Shown: piece by piece, positions 57,201 through 64,000 of the stretch
Layout: each line of letters starts with the position of its first letter
Position numbering within the stretch: the first letter of the stretch is position 1
Source: Parasphingorhabdus sp. SCSIO 66989
Lineage (GTDB): Bacteria > Pseudomonadota > Alphaproteobacteria > Sphingomonadales > Sphingomonadaceae
Direction: 5' to 3'
Assembly (NCBI RefSeq): GCF_032852305.1
Contig: NZ_CP136594.1
Coordinates: forward strand, 2,889,501 to 2,953,500
Length of the DNA: 64,000 bases
The notes under the pieces: model-generated
What the model was told of the DNA's origin: nothing
The model's database searches: none
The model's input: only the letters and a program-made list of their open reading frames with translations
Translations under genes and position numbers: made by a program

Positions 57201-57378
57201 CCAGATCAGCTGCATCGGCGCCGGGTTGAGCGGCGACAATGGTGACGACCGGAATGGGAAAATGCGGATCGACCGAGCGGGTGATGGTGAGCAGCGAGCT
57301 GACACCCAGCGCCGCCAGCAACAGAAACATCACCAGCGACAATTGCCAGCGGCCAATGGTGAAGGCGGCAGGACTCAT
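54295..57378 (-). CDS. RND efflux pump permease (second system)
   Basis: 1027 residues, AcrB-like topology. The helix-4 acidic residues are in FIVALGLLVDDSIVVTENIARHLRMG; further conserved blocks are DAADLEETVAKPIEEVLQGLDDIDEINSTS and GIEIKNSILLVDFTAQLRDQG. It differs strongly from the pump at 36095, so they are not a recent duplication. It follows its adaptor gene (51 bp). No outer-membrane channel gene nearby. Substrates unknown. Confidence 0.93.
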   Translation of the reverse strand: MSPAAFTIGRWQLSLVMFLLLAALGVSSLLTITRSVDPHFPIPVVTIVAAQPGADAADLEETVAKPIEEVLQGLDDIDEINSTSYDGQSVIRAQFDWGGDADKYFDDVVREVGAIRDQLPEGLLSLDYRKVRTTESAVLQLALMSDTASWRRMEKYAGDLQDALVRYPGIRGVDIDGLPQPEVEVAIEPGRLAELSITPTAVADALRAGGAELPPGAVQSGERRFNVEAGGAFRDLDTIRQLPVRAANGATLTVDDVAEVYWGNSEQLYRARFNGKRSVFVTIRQKDGVDVIRLREQIIAELDQQKQFLPPDMKLEQIFDQSRDIEKRLSELTRDFTIAVTLVIFTLLPLGWRASVIVMISIPLSLASGLLAIDASGYNLSQLTIAGFIVALGLLVDDSIVVTENIARHLRMGKRRSIAAIDATKEITPAVLGSTGVLIFAFAPLLFLPEGAGEFTRSFIFAIIYTVAASLVVSLTIIPFLASRILSRNEDPEGNALLRWLTHQIERFYNPILHRALDNPRMTFWGAMALCISAFGLIPVIGFSLFPYADTSYFLVTVESEEGSSLDRTDRITKQINTILAKEESIIARAENVGADNPQVFYNVFSNRQRTNYGETLVVLDEWNPKTSPDMIARLREQFDAIPGARINVELFQNGAPVAAPIELRIVGDDLETLREYAGEIEQILRNTPGARDVINPVSTNRIDLNLGLDERKAALLNIPVGEPRRALRLALRGEQAATFRDSEGDSYPVTVRLPLANNQPVSALDTVYVATRTGDPVPLTQISSPKLEAVPPQIARYQQERTVTVTANVEPDVLVTNVTRDALQRIEKEVDFAQGYRILVGGETEAIGNTFSGFGPIIVIALFGIFAVLVAEFGRFRETIVVAGVIPLGTFGGLIALLLTGNSLSYMAIIGFVALVGIEIKNSILLVDFTAQLRDQGMPLREAIERAGEVRFLPVLLTSVTAVGGLSPLAIAGGSLYGPLAWVIIGGLISSTVLSRIITPVMYLLIARHAGDTDDSGDTKSEAAPA

Positions 57379-57429
57379 GCGGCGAGCCTAATCACGGCTA
57401 TGCTCATGCGGTGGCACCTGTAGCGGCGA

Positions 57430-58641
57430 TCACTGCCCGGCCCCGCTTGCCGCTTTGGCTGCAGAGGCCTTGGCCGCAGAAGCCTTAGGGCGCGCCGATT
57501 TGGCCACCGCCACCAGATCGCCCGAATGAACATCCTGATGCCCGGTAACGATGATGCGCTCGCCCGGCTTCAGCCCGGTATTGATCGTGATCCGGTCATC
57601 CAGCACATTGCCTATACTTACATTACGCGCCTCGGCTTTCAGCGCCTTTTGGCCACCCTCGGCCTTCACCTCTTTCAGCACATAGACAAAGCCCTCATCG
57701 GCGCGCACATCGAACAGCGCCTCGGGCGGTATGGTCATCTGGTTAGAGACCCGTGTCTTCGGCATGGTGACATAGGCGGTGCCGATCTGGCCTGAACGCA
57801 GGCCGGGATTGGCGGGCAGCGCAAAGCTGACGGTGAAGGTGCCCGAAAGCGTATCGGCACGGCCATCAATATCGCGGATCTGCGCCTCAATCTCTTCATT
57901 GCCGAGCGCGGCGAGACGGATTTTCGCGGGCATGCCGATGCTGAGCTCGGCAACATCGCTGTCAATTACCGGCACCTCAAACACCATGCCGCGCGCCGCT
58001 TCGCCCAGGATCAATACCGCCGTGCCCGGCTGGACAATCTGCCCCGGCTCCGCATTGCGCGCCAGGATGACGCCGCTGGAAGGCGCGATAATCTGGGAGG
58101 TTTCGCGGGCAAATCCGGCCGAGCTGACCGCCGCGCGCGCCGCCTTGGCCGCCGCTTCGGACTGGTCGAGCCGGGCGCGTGTCACCCAGCCCTGGTCAAA
58201 CAGCTTGGCAATGCGGCCATATTCCGCCTCGGCCCGCTCCAGCTCGGCGCGCGCACTGGCAAGGTCTGCGGTGACGGTGGTGGTATCGAGCGATGCCAGC
58301 AATTCGCCACGCTTGACGCTCTCGCCCGCGACATAGCGGATGGAAGCGATCTTGCCCGGTGTAGTAAACCCCAGCGAGGTCTCCGCCAGATAGCGCACCG
58401 TGCCCGCCGCTTCGAGCACGCGAGTGGTATCGGCAATCTGGACGGCGGTGGTGGTGACCTCAGGACGCGGCTGCTCCTTAGCATCATCCTCTTCGGCCCC
58501 GCCACCGCATGCCGAGAGCATCAGCAAAGCCCCGGCCAGCGCCAGCCGCCCGCCAAGCGAGCCCGACAGCAGCCCGGTCTGTTTTCTCTGCCTAATAATG
58601 GATAATCGCCTCACCTGTAGTCCCTGCTGCATCAAACGCAT
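57430..58641 (-). CDS. RND efflux periplasmic adaptor, lipoprotein type (second system)
   Basis: 403 residues. A basic leader and signal end with lipobox MLSAC (Cys45), so this adaptor is lipid-anchored, unlike the first system's helix-anchored one. It shows the two lipoyl halves (GKIASIRYVAGESVKRGELLASLD and QIIAPSSGVILARNAEPGQIV), a short coiled coil and the beta-barrel domain, with an Ala/Lys-rich tail. Met at 58632 is an alternative start. The promoter region holds the palindrome at 58678-58694. Confidence 0.9.
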   Translation of the reverse strand: MRLMQQGLQVRRLSIIRQRKQTGLLSGSLGGRLALAGALLMLSACGGGAEEDDAKEQPRPEVTTTAVQIADTTRVLEAAGTVRYLAETSLGFTTPGKIASIRYVAGESVKRGELLASLDTTTVTADLASARAELERAEAEYGRIAKLFDQGWVTRARLDQSEAAAKAARAAVSSAGFARETSQIIAPSSGVILARNAEPGQIVQPGTAVLILGEAARGMVFEVPVIDSDVAELSIGMPAKIRLAALGNEEIEAQIRDIDGRADTLSGTFTVSFALPANPGLRSGQIGTAYVTMPKTRVSNQMTIPPEALFDVRADEGFVYVLKEVKAEGGQKALKAEARNVSIGNVLDDRITINTGLKPGERIIVTGHQDVHSGDLVAVAKSARPKASAAKASAAKAASGAGQ

Positions 58642-58677
58642 TGCATGCTATATAGTTGCAGGACTTTTCGCAATACT

Positions 58678-58694
58678 AGTTGCAATGTGCAACT
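58678..58694. promoter_or_regulatory. Palindromic operator of the second RND operon
   Basis: AGTTGCA-ATG-TGCAACT, perfect 7-bp arms, with an additional AGTTGCA half-site at 58654-58660. On the minus strand they overlap a plausible promoter (TTGCGA followed by TATATAG). The form fits a TetR-type repressor. No intact regulator gene is next to it. Confidence 0.5.
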
Positions 58695-58718
58695 TAAAAA
58701 TCGTGCTGGTGGTGGGCG

Positions 58719-58862
58719 ATGGCGAAAAGGCCCCAACTGTCAGGCGCGCTTGACAAAGGTTACAAAGGTTCCGCTCGCGAGGCGCGGAAAGCGGTGCCTG
58801 GGTTGGAGATAGCCAACAGTGTTGGGGTGTTGGAGATGCGAGGCTTTACAAGCCATAAGTGA
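58719..58862 (+). pseudogene. 47-codon frame, possible remnant of a divergent regulator
   Basis: The short frame begins MAKRPQLSGALDKGYKGSARE and sits where a divergent TetR-type regulator of the RND operon would begin, but it ends after 47 codons, before the mobile-element region. No helix-turn-helix is visible, so the remnant idea rests on position and on the operator alone. The rest of 58700-58956 has no recognisable gene. Confidence 0.2.
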
Positions 58863-58956
58863 GAATAGAGCCGGGGTGACAATAGCAGTTGGCCGTGCTG
58901 TAGGACAGAAGACGCTGCGGCGTTATGTGGGAACAACGGTAATGCGGGATTGGGGT

Positions 58957-59024
58957 AATTCGGGGACAGTTTGTTAGCACGCCGGTCTCTTTAAGAACCA
59001 TAGGAGCAAAAACTGTCCCCGGAT
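58957..59024. repeat. GGGGACAGTTT palindrome, left flank of accessory island
   Basis: Arms AATTCGGGGACAGTTT (58957-58972) and AAACTGTCCCCGGATT (about 59008-59023) with one mismatch enclose about 36 bp. Sequences of this type often flank REP-associated tyrosine transposase genes. A matching element at 60672-60743 closes the island. Confidence 0.65.
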
Positions 59025-59066
59025 TACCCTTGCACCGCCCTTTCGACAGATAAGTTGGGGATTTGA

Positions 59067-59997
59067 GAGCCTGATTCGAAAGTATCTCAAGCATAACAGT
59101 ATTTTGCGGTTCTTCGTATAATCATACGGATGGAAGCGATGAGCGCCCATGCGGTTGAGCTTTCGATGGATGTTTCCCAGTCTTTGGCGAGGCGTCGGCA
59201 TCGCCCTAGCCATGCGAAGGTGCGTTCGACGACCCATCGGCGTGGCAGGGCTTGAAAGCCCTTGGTGTGATCGGAGCGCTTGATGATTTCCATGGTCCAC
59301 GCCCCCATGCCAGCCAACGTAACCCCCAGTTTTTGCCCTGCATATCCTCCGTCAGCAAAGACGTGTCGCAACCAGGGGAAGCGGTGGCGAGTTGCCGCCA
59401 GCACATCGACAGCCCCGTCACGGTCTTGAATATCGGCACTGTGGACGAGGACGAAGATCAGGAACCCGCATGTGTCGGTTATGATGTGCCGCTTCCTGCC
59501 TTTCACCTTCTTGCCCGCGTCATAACCCGATATTCCACCGCTCTCGGTGGTTTTCACGCTCTGGCTGTCGATCACGCCAGCACTGGGCGAGGCTTCGCGC
59601 CCCTCGATCTCGCGCAGGTTCATCACCAGCACCATGTTGAGCGTATCGAACAGGCCAGTGTCCCGCCATGCGTAGAAATAGCGCCGTACCGTCGACACTG
59701 GCGGAAAACACTTGGGCAGCAACCTCCATGCACATCCGGCAGAGGCAATATAGAGCAGCGCATTGACCACCTCGCGCATATCCGCCGTCCGCGGCCGACC
59801 ACCACGCCTCGCCGGGGGAATGAACGGCTCCAGCAACATCCACTCCCTATCCGTCATATCCGATGGATATCGCAAACCTTCCCGGCTATGCTCAGCCCGG
59901 GCAATACCAGTCCATGCCATGCTTCACTCCTACTCTTCGCAAAGCAGGTGTGAATCACAAATGGCTGGTATTGTTCAATAACTTTCGGATCAGGCTC
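59067..59997 (-). mobile_element. IS5-family insertion sequence (IS1031-like group)
   Basis: 931 bp. Terminal inverted repeats GAGCCTGATTCGAAAGT (59067-59083) and, reversed, GAGCCTGATCCGAAAGT (59981-59997) differ at one base. The flanking triplets TGA (59064-59066 and 59998-60000) form a 3-bp target duplication of the TNA type expected for this subgroup. One intact transposase gene fills it, so it may still be active. Confidence 0.85.
59087..59920 (-). CDS. IS5-family DDE transposase
   Basis: 277 residues, intact. The N-terminal domain has YPSDMTDREWMLLEPFIPPARRGGRPRTADMREVVNALLYIASAGCAWRLLP. DDE residues: Asp in AGVIDSQSVKTTE, Asp in HVFADGGYAG, Glu in RWVVERTFAWLGRCRRLAKDWE. GGAG precedes ATG 59920. 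It cuts and pastes the surrounding element. Confidence 0.93.
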   Translation of the reverse strand: MAWTGIARAEHSREGLRYPSDMTDREWMLLEPFIPPARRGGRPRTADMREVVNALLYIASAGCAWRLLPKCFPPVSTVRRYFYAWRDTGLFDTLNMVLVMNLREIEGREASPSAGVIDSQSVKTTESGGISGYDAGKKVKGRKRHIITDTCGFLIFVLVHSADIQDRDGAVDVLAATRHRFPWLRHVFADGGYAGQKLGVTLAGMGAWTMEIIKRSDHTKGFQALPRRWVVERTFAWLGRCRRLAKDWETSIESSTAWALIASIRMIIRRTAKYCYA

Positions 59998-60049
59998 TGA
60001 GCTGTCACTGTAATTCGACGGAGATACTGGAAAGAAAGGGCTAAAGACT

Positions 60050-60547
60050 TTGACTGATAGAAATCTAATTTTGGAAGCTATCAATGAAATTGACAATTCT
60101 GTTTTTGATAGGCCTTTTTTAAATGCAAAATTCTCTGTGTCTGAGGATGACATCAAAGAGGTAGAAAGATCTATTTCCATATCTTTTCCACTATCCTATC
60201 GAATGTTTTTGAATTTTTTCGGCAGTGGTGAATTCAGAGGAATGGAAATACGCGGCCTTGTGCCGAATAAACTGTTTCAGGATACTAGTAGTAGTGCACT
60301 AACGCTAAATCGTAATCTACAAAGAGATTTCGATTTTCCTGATGATTTATTCGCCTTTGAAAACCATGATGGAGATGCTGTTTCGTGCCTGATGTTATCT
60401 TGGATAGAGGATGGCGAATGCCCGGTAATACTGTGGGACCATAGCGAGAGTTACGAACGGCAGTTAGCGAGACCTCACATCTTGGCAGAGTCTTTCGGCG
60501 CGTATTTCTTGCATAAGGTGCGTGAGTTGATTGCAGAATTAGACTGA
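60050..60547 (+). CDS. SMI1/KNR4 (SUKH)-family protein, orphan immunity-like
   Basis: 165 residues. The SUKH pattern is visible: VSEDDIKEVERSISISFPLSYRMFLNFFGSGEF, then FENHDGDAVSCLMLSWIEDGECPVILWDH and SFGAYFLHKVRELI. Many bacterial SUKH proteins are immunity proteins for contact-dependent or type VI toxins. The start is TTG 60050 with AAAGAAAGGG upstream. The gene is clearly AT-richer than the window, pointing to transfer. No toxin gene adjoins it; the IS5 copy ends 52 bp before it. Confidence 0.8.
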   Translation: MTDRNLILEAINEIDNSVFDRPFLNAKFSVSEDDIKEVERSISISFPLSYRMFLNFFGSGEFRGMEIRGLVPNKLFQDTSSSALTLNRNLQRDFDFPDDLFAFENHDGDAVSCLMLSWIEDGECPVILWDHSESYERQLARPHILAESFGAYFLHKVRELIAELD

Positions 60548-60580
60548 CGATACATCTTCACCAGTATGGCTCCATATGGG

Positions 60581-60632
60581 TTACGGTGACAAGGGTTACG
60601 AATTATGGTGACAATTTTAAATTACGGTGACA
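60581..60632. repeat. Three degenerate TTACGGTGACA repeats
   Basis: TTACGGTGACA at 60581-60591, ATTATGGTGACA at 60602-60613 and ATTACGGTGACA at 60621-60632. They look like leftover flanks of REP-associated transposase elements. Confidence 0.5.
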
Positions 60633-60671
60633 GTTTACCCAATCCCTAAATTCTCGAGAGGAAGACGCAGG

Positions 60672-60743
60672 GGAATTCGGGGACAGTTTTTGAGAGCTTC
60701 GGTCGCGTTTGAGCGCATTCGCCATGAAACTATCCCCGAATTC
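60672..60743. repeat. GGGGACAGTTT palindrome, right flank of accessory island
   Basis: Arms GGAATTCGGGGACAGTTT (60672-60689) and GAAACTATCCCCGAATTCC (60726-60744) with one mismatch in the shared core. It is the counterpart of 58957-59024 and lies just downstream of crtB. Confidence 0.65.
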
Positions 60744-60764
60744 CGCCTAAAGACCCCAACAAAC

Positions 60765-61721
60765 CTAACGATGCGGCCGCGTCCATAACCCCTTACGCGC
60801 CTCCGCATCCGCATTAGGCCGTGGCGGTTGGGTTGCGCGCCAGCAGCTGCGGATGATCCAGCCGAGTTTCGCCATGCTGGTGGTGACCGTGCGGTGGTCC
60901 CAGGCGCTTTGCCCGCGGGCGCGGACTTCGCGGGCGATATCGCCATAAATGCCTGCCGCTGCCAGCACCGCCCAGCGGGCGCGATAGGGCAGCTTGCGCG
61001 CGCCGATCCGCGCCGAGGCTTCATAGCGTTCTGAATTGTCCGCCAGCCGCTTGGCCAATCGGGTCAGCCCCTCACGAAAGGGCGGCTTCATATGCTGGCC
61101 GGGCGGAATATCCATTTCCGCCAGCCAGTCCATCGGCAGATAACAGCGTCCGACACTGTCATCCTCCTCAATATCCCGGGCAATATTGGCGAGCTGAAAC
61201 GCCATGCCGAGATCACAGGCGCGATCCAGCGTCGCCTCATCCTGCGGATCGACGCCCATAACAATCGCCATCATGCAGCCAACGGCGCCGGCGACATGGT
61301 AGCAATATTGGTAAAGATCATCCTCGCTGCGCGGGCGCCATTCGGCGACATCGAGCGCGAAGCCGTCAATCACATCTTCGGCATAAGGCTTTGGAATGCC
61401 ACATTCCTGCACCACCACGCCGAGACAATCAAAAGAAGCCTCTCCCGTCGGCTCGCCGCGAAACGCCATCGCGGTGCGCTCGCGAATATAGGCGAGCCGC
61501 GCCTCGGCATCATCGACCTCTTTCATGCCATGGCCAAGATCCTGCCCATCGGCGAGATCATCGCATTTGCGGCACCAGGCATAGAGCAACCAAGCCCGTT
61601 CGCGCGTCTCCTGATCGAACAACCGGCTGGCAATGGAGAAGGAGCGTGAGCCCTTGCCGATCACGGTAAAGGCATGGGCCACCAGTTCCTGTCGGTTAAA
61701 GCGGGATCGCGGCGCGTGCAT
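60765..61721 (-). CDS. crtB: Phytoene synthase
   Basis: 318 residues, trans-isoprenyl diphosphate synthase fold. The first Asp-rich region is YAWCRKCDDLADG and the second FQLANIARDIEEDDSVGRCYLP. It condenses two geranylgeranyl diphosphates to phytoene, the entry step to the yellow-orange carotenoids of sphingomonads. Squalene synthases share the fold, but the neighbouring crtI settles the assignment. It follows the LOG gene by 11 bp. Confidence 0.92.
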   Translation of the reverse strand: MHAPRSRFNRQELVAHAFTVIGKGSRSFSIASRLFDQETRERAWLLYAWCRKCDDLADGQDLGHGMKEVDDAEARLAYIRERTAMAFRGEPTGEASFDCLGVVVQECGIPKPYAEDVIDGFALDVAEWRPRSEDDLYQYCYHVAGAVGCMMAIVMGVDPQDEATLDRACDLGMAFQLANIARDIEEDDSVGRCYLPMDWLAEMDIPPGQHMKPPFREGLTRLAKRLADNSERYEASARIGARKLPYRARWAVLAAAGIYGDIAREVRARGQSAWDHRTVTTSMAKLGWIIRSCWRATQPPRPNADAEARKGLWTRPHR

Positions 61722-61732
61722 AAGCCAATTCT

Positions 61733-62314
61733 TTAAAGGTCTTTGGTCTGCATCGCAAAGATTGTCTGGATCGGCTGATAATGCGCCATCTTGTCGACCA
61801 GACCATGGATCGTCGCATCGACCTGCAAAATGCCGCGATGCTGGGGACGAACAAAGCCGACCGCACCCATATGCTCGTTAAACGCGATCAGATGGTCATA
61901 ATAGCCCGCGATATTGAGCAGGCCGACGGGTTTCTGGTGATAGCCCAGCTGGGCCCAGCTGATCGCTTCCCACAGCTCGTCCATCGTGCCAACGCCGCCG
62001 GGAAGGTTGATAAAACCGTCGGACATATCGGTGAACAGCTTTTTGCGCTCATGCATACCGGGGACCACGTGCAGCTCAGAGCACCCGCGATGCGCGACCT
62101 CGGCCTCGACCAACGCTTCGGGAATCACCCCGATGACCTTGCCCCCCGCCTGTAGTGCGCTATCGGCCACCGCGCCCATCAGGCCCAGCCTGCCGCCGCC
62201 ATAAACCACGGTAATCCCGCGCTCGGCAAGCACCTGACCGACCTGTTTGGCGGTTTCGATATAGACCGGATCGGAAGGGGTGGCAGAGCCACAATAAACG
62301 GCGAGGGATTTCAC
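61733..62314 (-). CDS. LOG-family protein (TIGR00730-like)
   Basis: 193 residues. Nucleotide-binding loop VYGGGRLGLMGAVAD and the diagnostic LPGGVGTMDELWEAISWAQLG. The family hydrolyses nucleoside 5'-monophosphates to base and ribose phosphate; some make cytokinins. GTG start 62314 with AGGA upstream. It lies between crtI and crtB on one strand; nothing in its sequence links it to carotenoids. Confidence 0.9.
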   Translation of the reverse strand: MKSLAVYCGSATPSDPVYIETAKQVGQVLAERGITVVYGGGRLGLMGAVADSALQAGGKVIGVIPEALVEAEVAHRGCSELHVVPGMHERKKLFTDMSDGFINLPGGVGTMDELWEAISWAQLGYHQKPVGLLNIAGYYDHLIAFNEHMGAVGFVRPQHRGILQVDATIHGLVDKMAHYQPIQTIFAMQTKDL

Positions 62315-62452
62315 TTTAAGTCCTGTATCATCAGAGTCGAACCGCGCCTCTCTAGCGGCTCATGTACAGCTTGTCGAAGGGGTTTCCTATGTGTTGGCAA
62401 ACACCCGCTCTTTCCGTCGGCCCCGCGCAGGCGGGGCGAGGGCTTTTTTGAC

Positions 62453-62524
62453 TCACACAAAGACACAAAGCCGCGAAGAGCTACCACCAAGAAGCCGTCT
62501 TTGTGCCTTAGTGGCTTTGTGTGA
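62453..62524. repeat. 72-bp divergent member of the 26-bp-TIR element family
   Basis: The left arm (62453-62478) is TC plus ACACAAAG, ACACAAAG, CCGCGAAG. The right arm (62499-62524), reversed, is TC plus ACACAAAG, CCACTAAG, GCACAAAG. It has the same 2 + 3x8 layout but the arms have drifted. Six T and GAC precede it, after a GC hairpin (62421-62436). It lies in the 295-bp gap between crtI and the LOG gene; no coding frame. Confidence 0.7.
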
Positions 62525-62609
62525 AATAGAATTTTAGCTTCGGCTTCGCCGACTATATCCTGAGCGTCTGCTGCAAGCAGTCAGTCGAAGGGAGGCGTAC
62601 TTCTTTTAA

Positions 62610-64000
62610 TCAAACCATATCCGCAATCATCAAATCCGCCGTTGCTTTCGCACTGCCCACAACCCCCGGTATCCCCGCCCCCGGATGCGTTCCGGCGCCG
62701 ACAAAATAGAGATTGTTGATCACATCATCGCGGTTATGGGTGCGGAAAAAGGCGCTTTGGGTCAATACCGGTTCCAGGCTGAAGGCACTGCCCAGATGCG
62801 CATTCAAATCGCGGCCAAAATCGGCGGGCGTATAGTGGAATTTGGTGACCACCCGCTCATGAATATCGGGGATCAGGCGGCGACCGATTTCATCGAGAAT
62901 GCGATCCGCCAGCTTTGGCCCTTCCTTCTCCCAGTCAATCGGCAATTTGCCCTGATGCGCGACCGGTGCCAGCGCATAGAAGGTGCTGTGCCCTTCCGGC
63001 GCCATGCCCGGATCAGTGACGGTCGGGTGATGCAGATAGAGCGAGAAATCCTCGGGCAAGACGCCGTTGGTATAAATATCATCAAGCAGACCCTTATAGC
63101 GCGGGCCGAACAGGATCATATGGTGCGGGATGCCGGGCCAGGTGCCTTTCAGGCCAAAATGCAGCACGAACAGCGACGGCGAGAATTTCTTGCGCGAAAG
63201 CGCCCTCGCCGCCTTTTTGCCGCGCGGATTATCGCTCAGCAAATCACGATAGCTGTGCATGATATCGGCATTGGTGGCGACGGCATCGAATGTCTGTTCG
63301 CCATGCGCCTCGGTCACCACGCCGGTGGCGCGGTCGCCCTTTGTGGTGATCTGCTGGATCGGCGTGGACAGATGCATAGTGCCGCCAATCCGCTCAAAAT
63401 GGCGCACCATCCCGGCGATGAGCTGGTTGGTGCCGCCCTTGGCGAACCAGACACCGCCCGCCTTTTCCAGCTTGTGGATCAAGGTGTAAATGGCGCTTGT
63501 CTGCATCGGATGACCGCCGACCAGCAAGGTGTGAAAGGACAGCGCCTCGCGCAGCTTCTCGCTCTTCACATAGGAGGAAACGATGGAATAGACCGAGCGC
63601 CAGGCCTGAAACTTCATCAGCCCCGGTGCCGCCTTGATCATCGAGGTGAAGTCGAGAAACGCCTTTGTGCCGAGCTTCAAATAACCTTCATCATGCACGC
63701 CCTCGCTATATTTGAGGAAACGCTCATAGCCCGCGACATCATCGGGGTTGAGCTTGGCGATTTCGGCGCGCAGTTGCTCATCATCATTGGAATAATCAAA
63801 ATTGCTGCCATCGGGCCAGTTGAGGCGGTAAAACGGCATCACCGGGACCAGATCGACATCTTCTGAGATATCGTGCCCGGTCAATTCCCAAAGCTGTTTG
63901 AGGCATGGCGGATCGGTGATCACTGTCGGCCCGGCGTCAAAAATAAAGCCGTCCTTGTTCCAGTGATAGGCACGGCCACCCGGCTTGTCGCGGCCTTCAA
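62610..64000 (-). CDS. crtI: Phytoene desaturase, N-terminus beyond window
   Basis: The frame stays open to the window edge, through DKPGGRAYHWNKDGFIFDAGPTVITDP, the conserved region just after the FAD-binding loop of CrtI, so the real start lies beyond 64000. The C-terminal flavin motif NNLYFVGAGTHPGAGIPGVVGSAKATADLMI is intact. It introduces conjugated double bases' worth of unsaturation, turning phytoene into lycopene or neurosporene. About 463 residues are present; roughly 30 are missing. Confidence 0.94.
   Translation of the reverse strand, partial: EGRDKPGGRAYHWNKDGFIFDAGPTVITDPPCLKQLWELTGHDISEDVDLVPVMPFYRLNWPDGSNFDYSNDDEQLRAEIAKLNPDDVAGYERFLKYSEGVHDEGYLKLGTKAFLDFTSMIKAAPGLMKFQAWRSVYSIVSSYVKSEKLREALSFHTLLVGGHPMQTSAIYTLIHKLEKAGGVWFAKGGTNQLIAGMVRHFERIGGTMHLSTPIQQITTKGDRATGVVTEAHGEQTFDAVATNADIMHSYRDLLSDNPRGKKAARALSRKKFSPSLFVLHFGLKGTWPGIPHHMILFGPRYKGLLDDIYTNGVLPEDFSLYLHHPTVTDPGMAPEGHSTFYALAPVAHQGKLPIDWEKEGPKLADRILDEIGRRLIPDIHERVVTKFHYTPADFGRDLNAHLGSAFSLEPVLTQSAFFRTHNRDDVINNLYFVGAGTHPGAGIPGVVGSAKATADLMIADMV

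Noticed and set aside
62685-63866. 393-codon plus-strand frame
   Set aside because: Antisense to crtI, which has full flavin motifs.

Overview
The window reads as chromosomal DNA of a sphingomonad (Alphaproteobacteria, Sphingomonadales). The pointers are a large 1561-residue NAD-dependent glutamate dehydrogenase, a SciP/DUF1153 cell-cycle regulator, carotenoid genes crtB and crtI, exosortase-A-associated glycan genes, a tonB-exbB-exbD-exbD operon and moderately high G+C. Genus cannot be fixed from the sequence alone. I see no CRISPR array, prophage or rRNA; there is one tRNA (Thr, anticodon CGT).

Layout. 1-6.8 kb: 3' end of putA, an unrecognised acidic membrane protein, a glycosyltransferase and an O-antigen-ligase-like protein of the exosortase A type, and an MscS channel. 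6.9-12.9 kb: MaoC hydratase, a GxxExxY nuclease-like gene inside an inverted-repeat element, thiolase, an XRE regulator with a membrane partner, GNAT, dipeptide epimerase and PHA depolymerase. 13-18 kb: an ABC exporter and the TonB energy-transducing operon. 18-28 kb: nucleotidyltransferase, homoserine dehydrogenase and a run of secreted or peptidase-like proteins ending in argE. 28-33 kb: a ctp-dsbB-coq7 operon and mnmA. 33-41 kb: sciP, a GlsB-type membrane protein, an RND efflux pair with DUF445, and a CPBP protease. 41-51 kb: glutamate dehydrogenase, a PAS_5-like protein, tRNA-Thr, acyl-CoA dehydrogenase and a Sua5-type tRNA modification enzyme. 51-58.6 kb: aquaporin, galU, msrA and a second RND pair. 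58.6-60.8 kb: a small accessory island with an IS5-family insertion and an AT-rich orphan SMI1/KNR4 gene between palindromic repeats. 60.8-64 kb: crtB, a LOG protein and crtI (cut by the window end).

The most unusual signal is a family of four short elements (7362-7807, 11536-11600, 14993-15151, 62453-62524). Each is bounded by 26-bp terminal inverted repeats built as TC plus three octamers of the type RCRCRRAG. The 446-bp member is almost filled by the GxxExxY gene, whose ribosome binding site and stop codon lie in the repeats; the other three carry no gene. The two arms agree within three of the elements but differ between elements, and every element has a run of 5-7 A/T on one side, in two cases the U-tract of a plausible terminator. 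This looks like a small mobile or hairpin-maintained element family with the GxxExxY PD-(D/E)XK protein as its autonomous member.

A second signal is a shared operator of the form GGTG-N16-CAC(C/T) lying over the predicted promoters of the first RND efflux operon and the CPBP protease gene, suggesting one regulator, not in this window, controls both.
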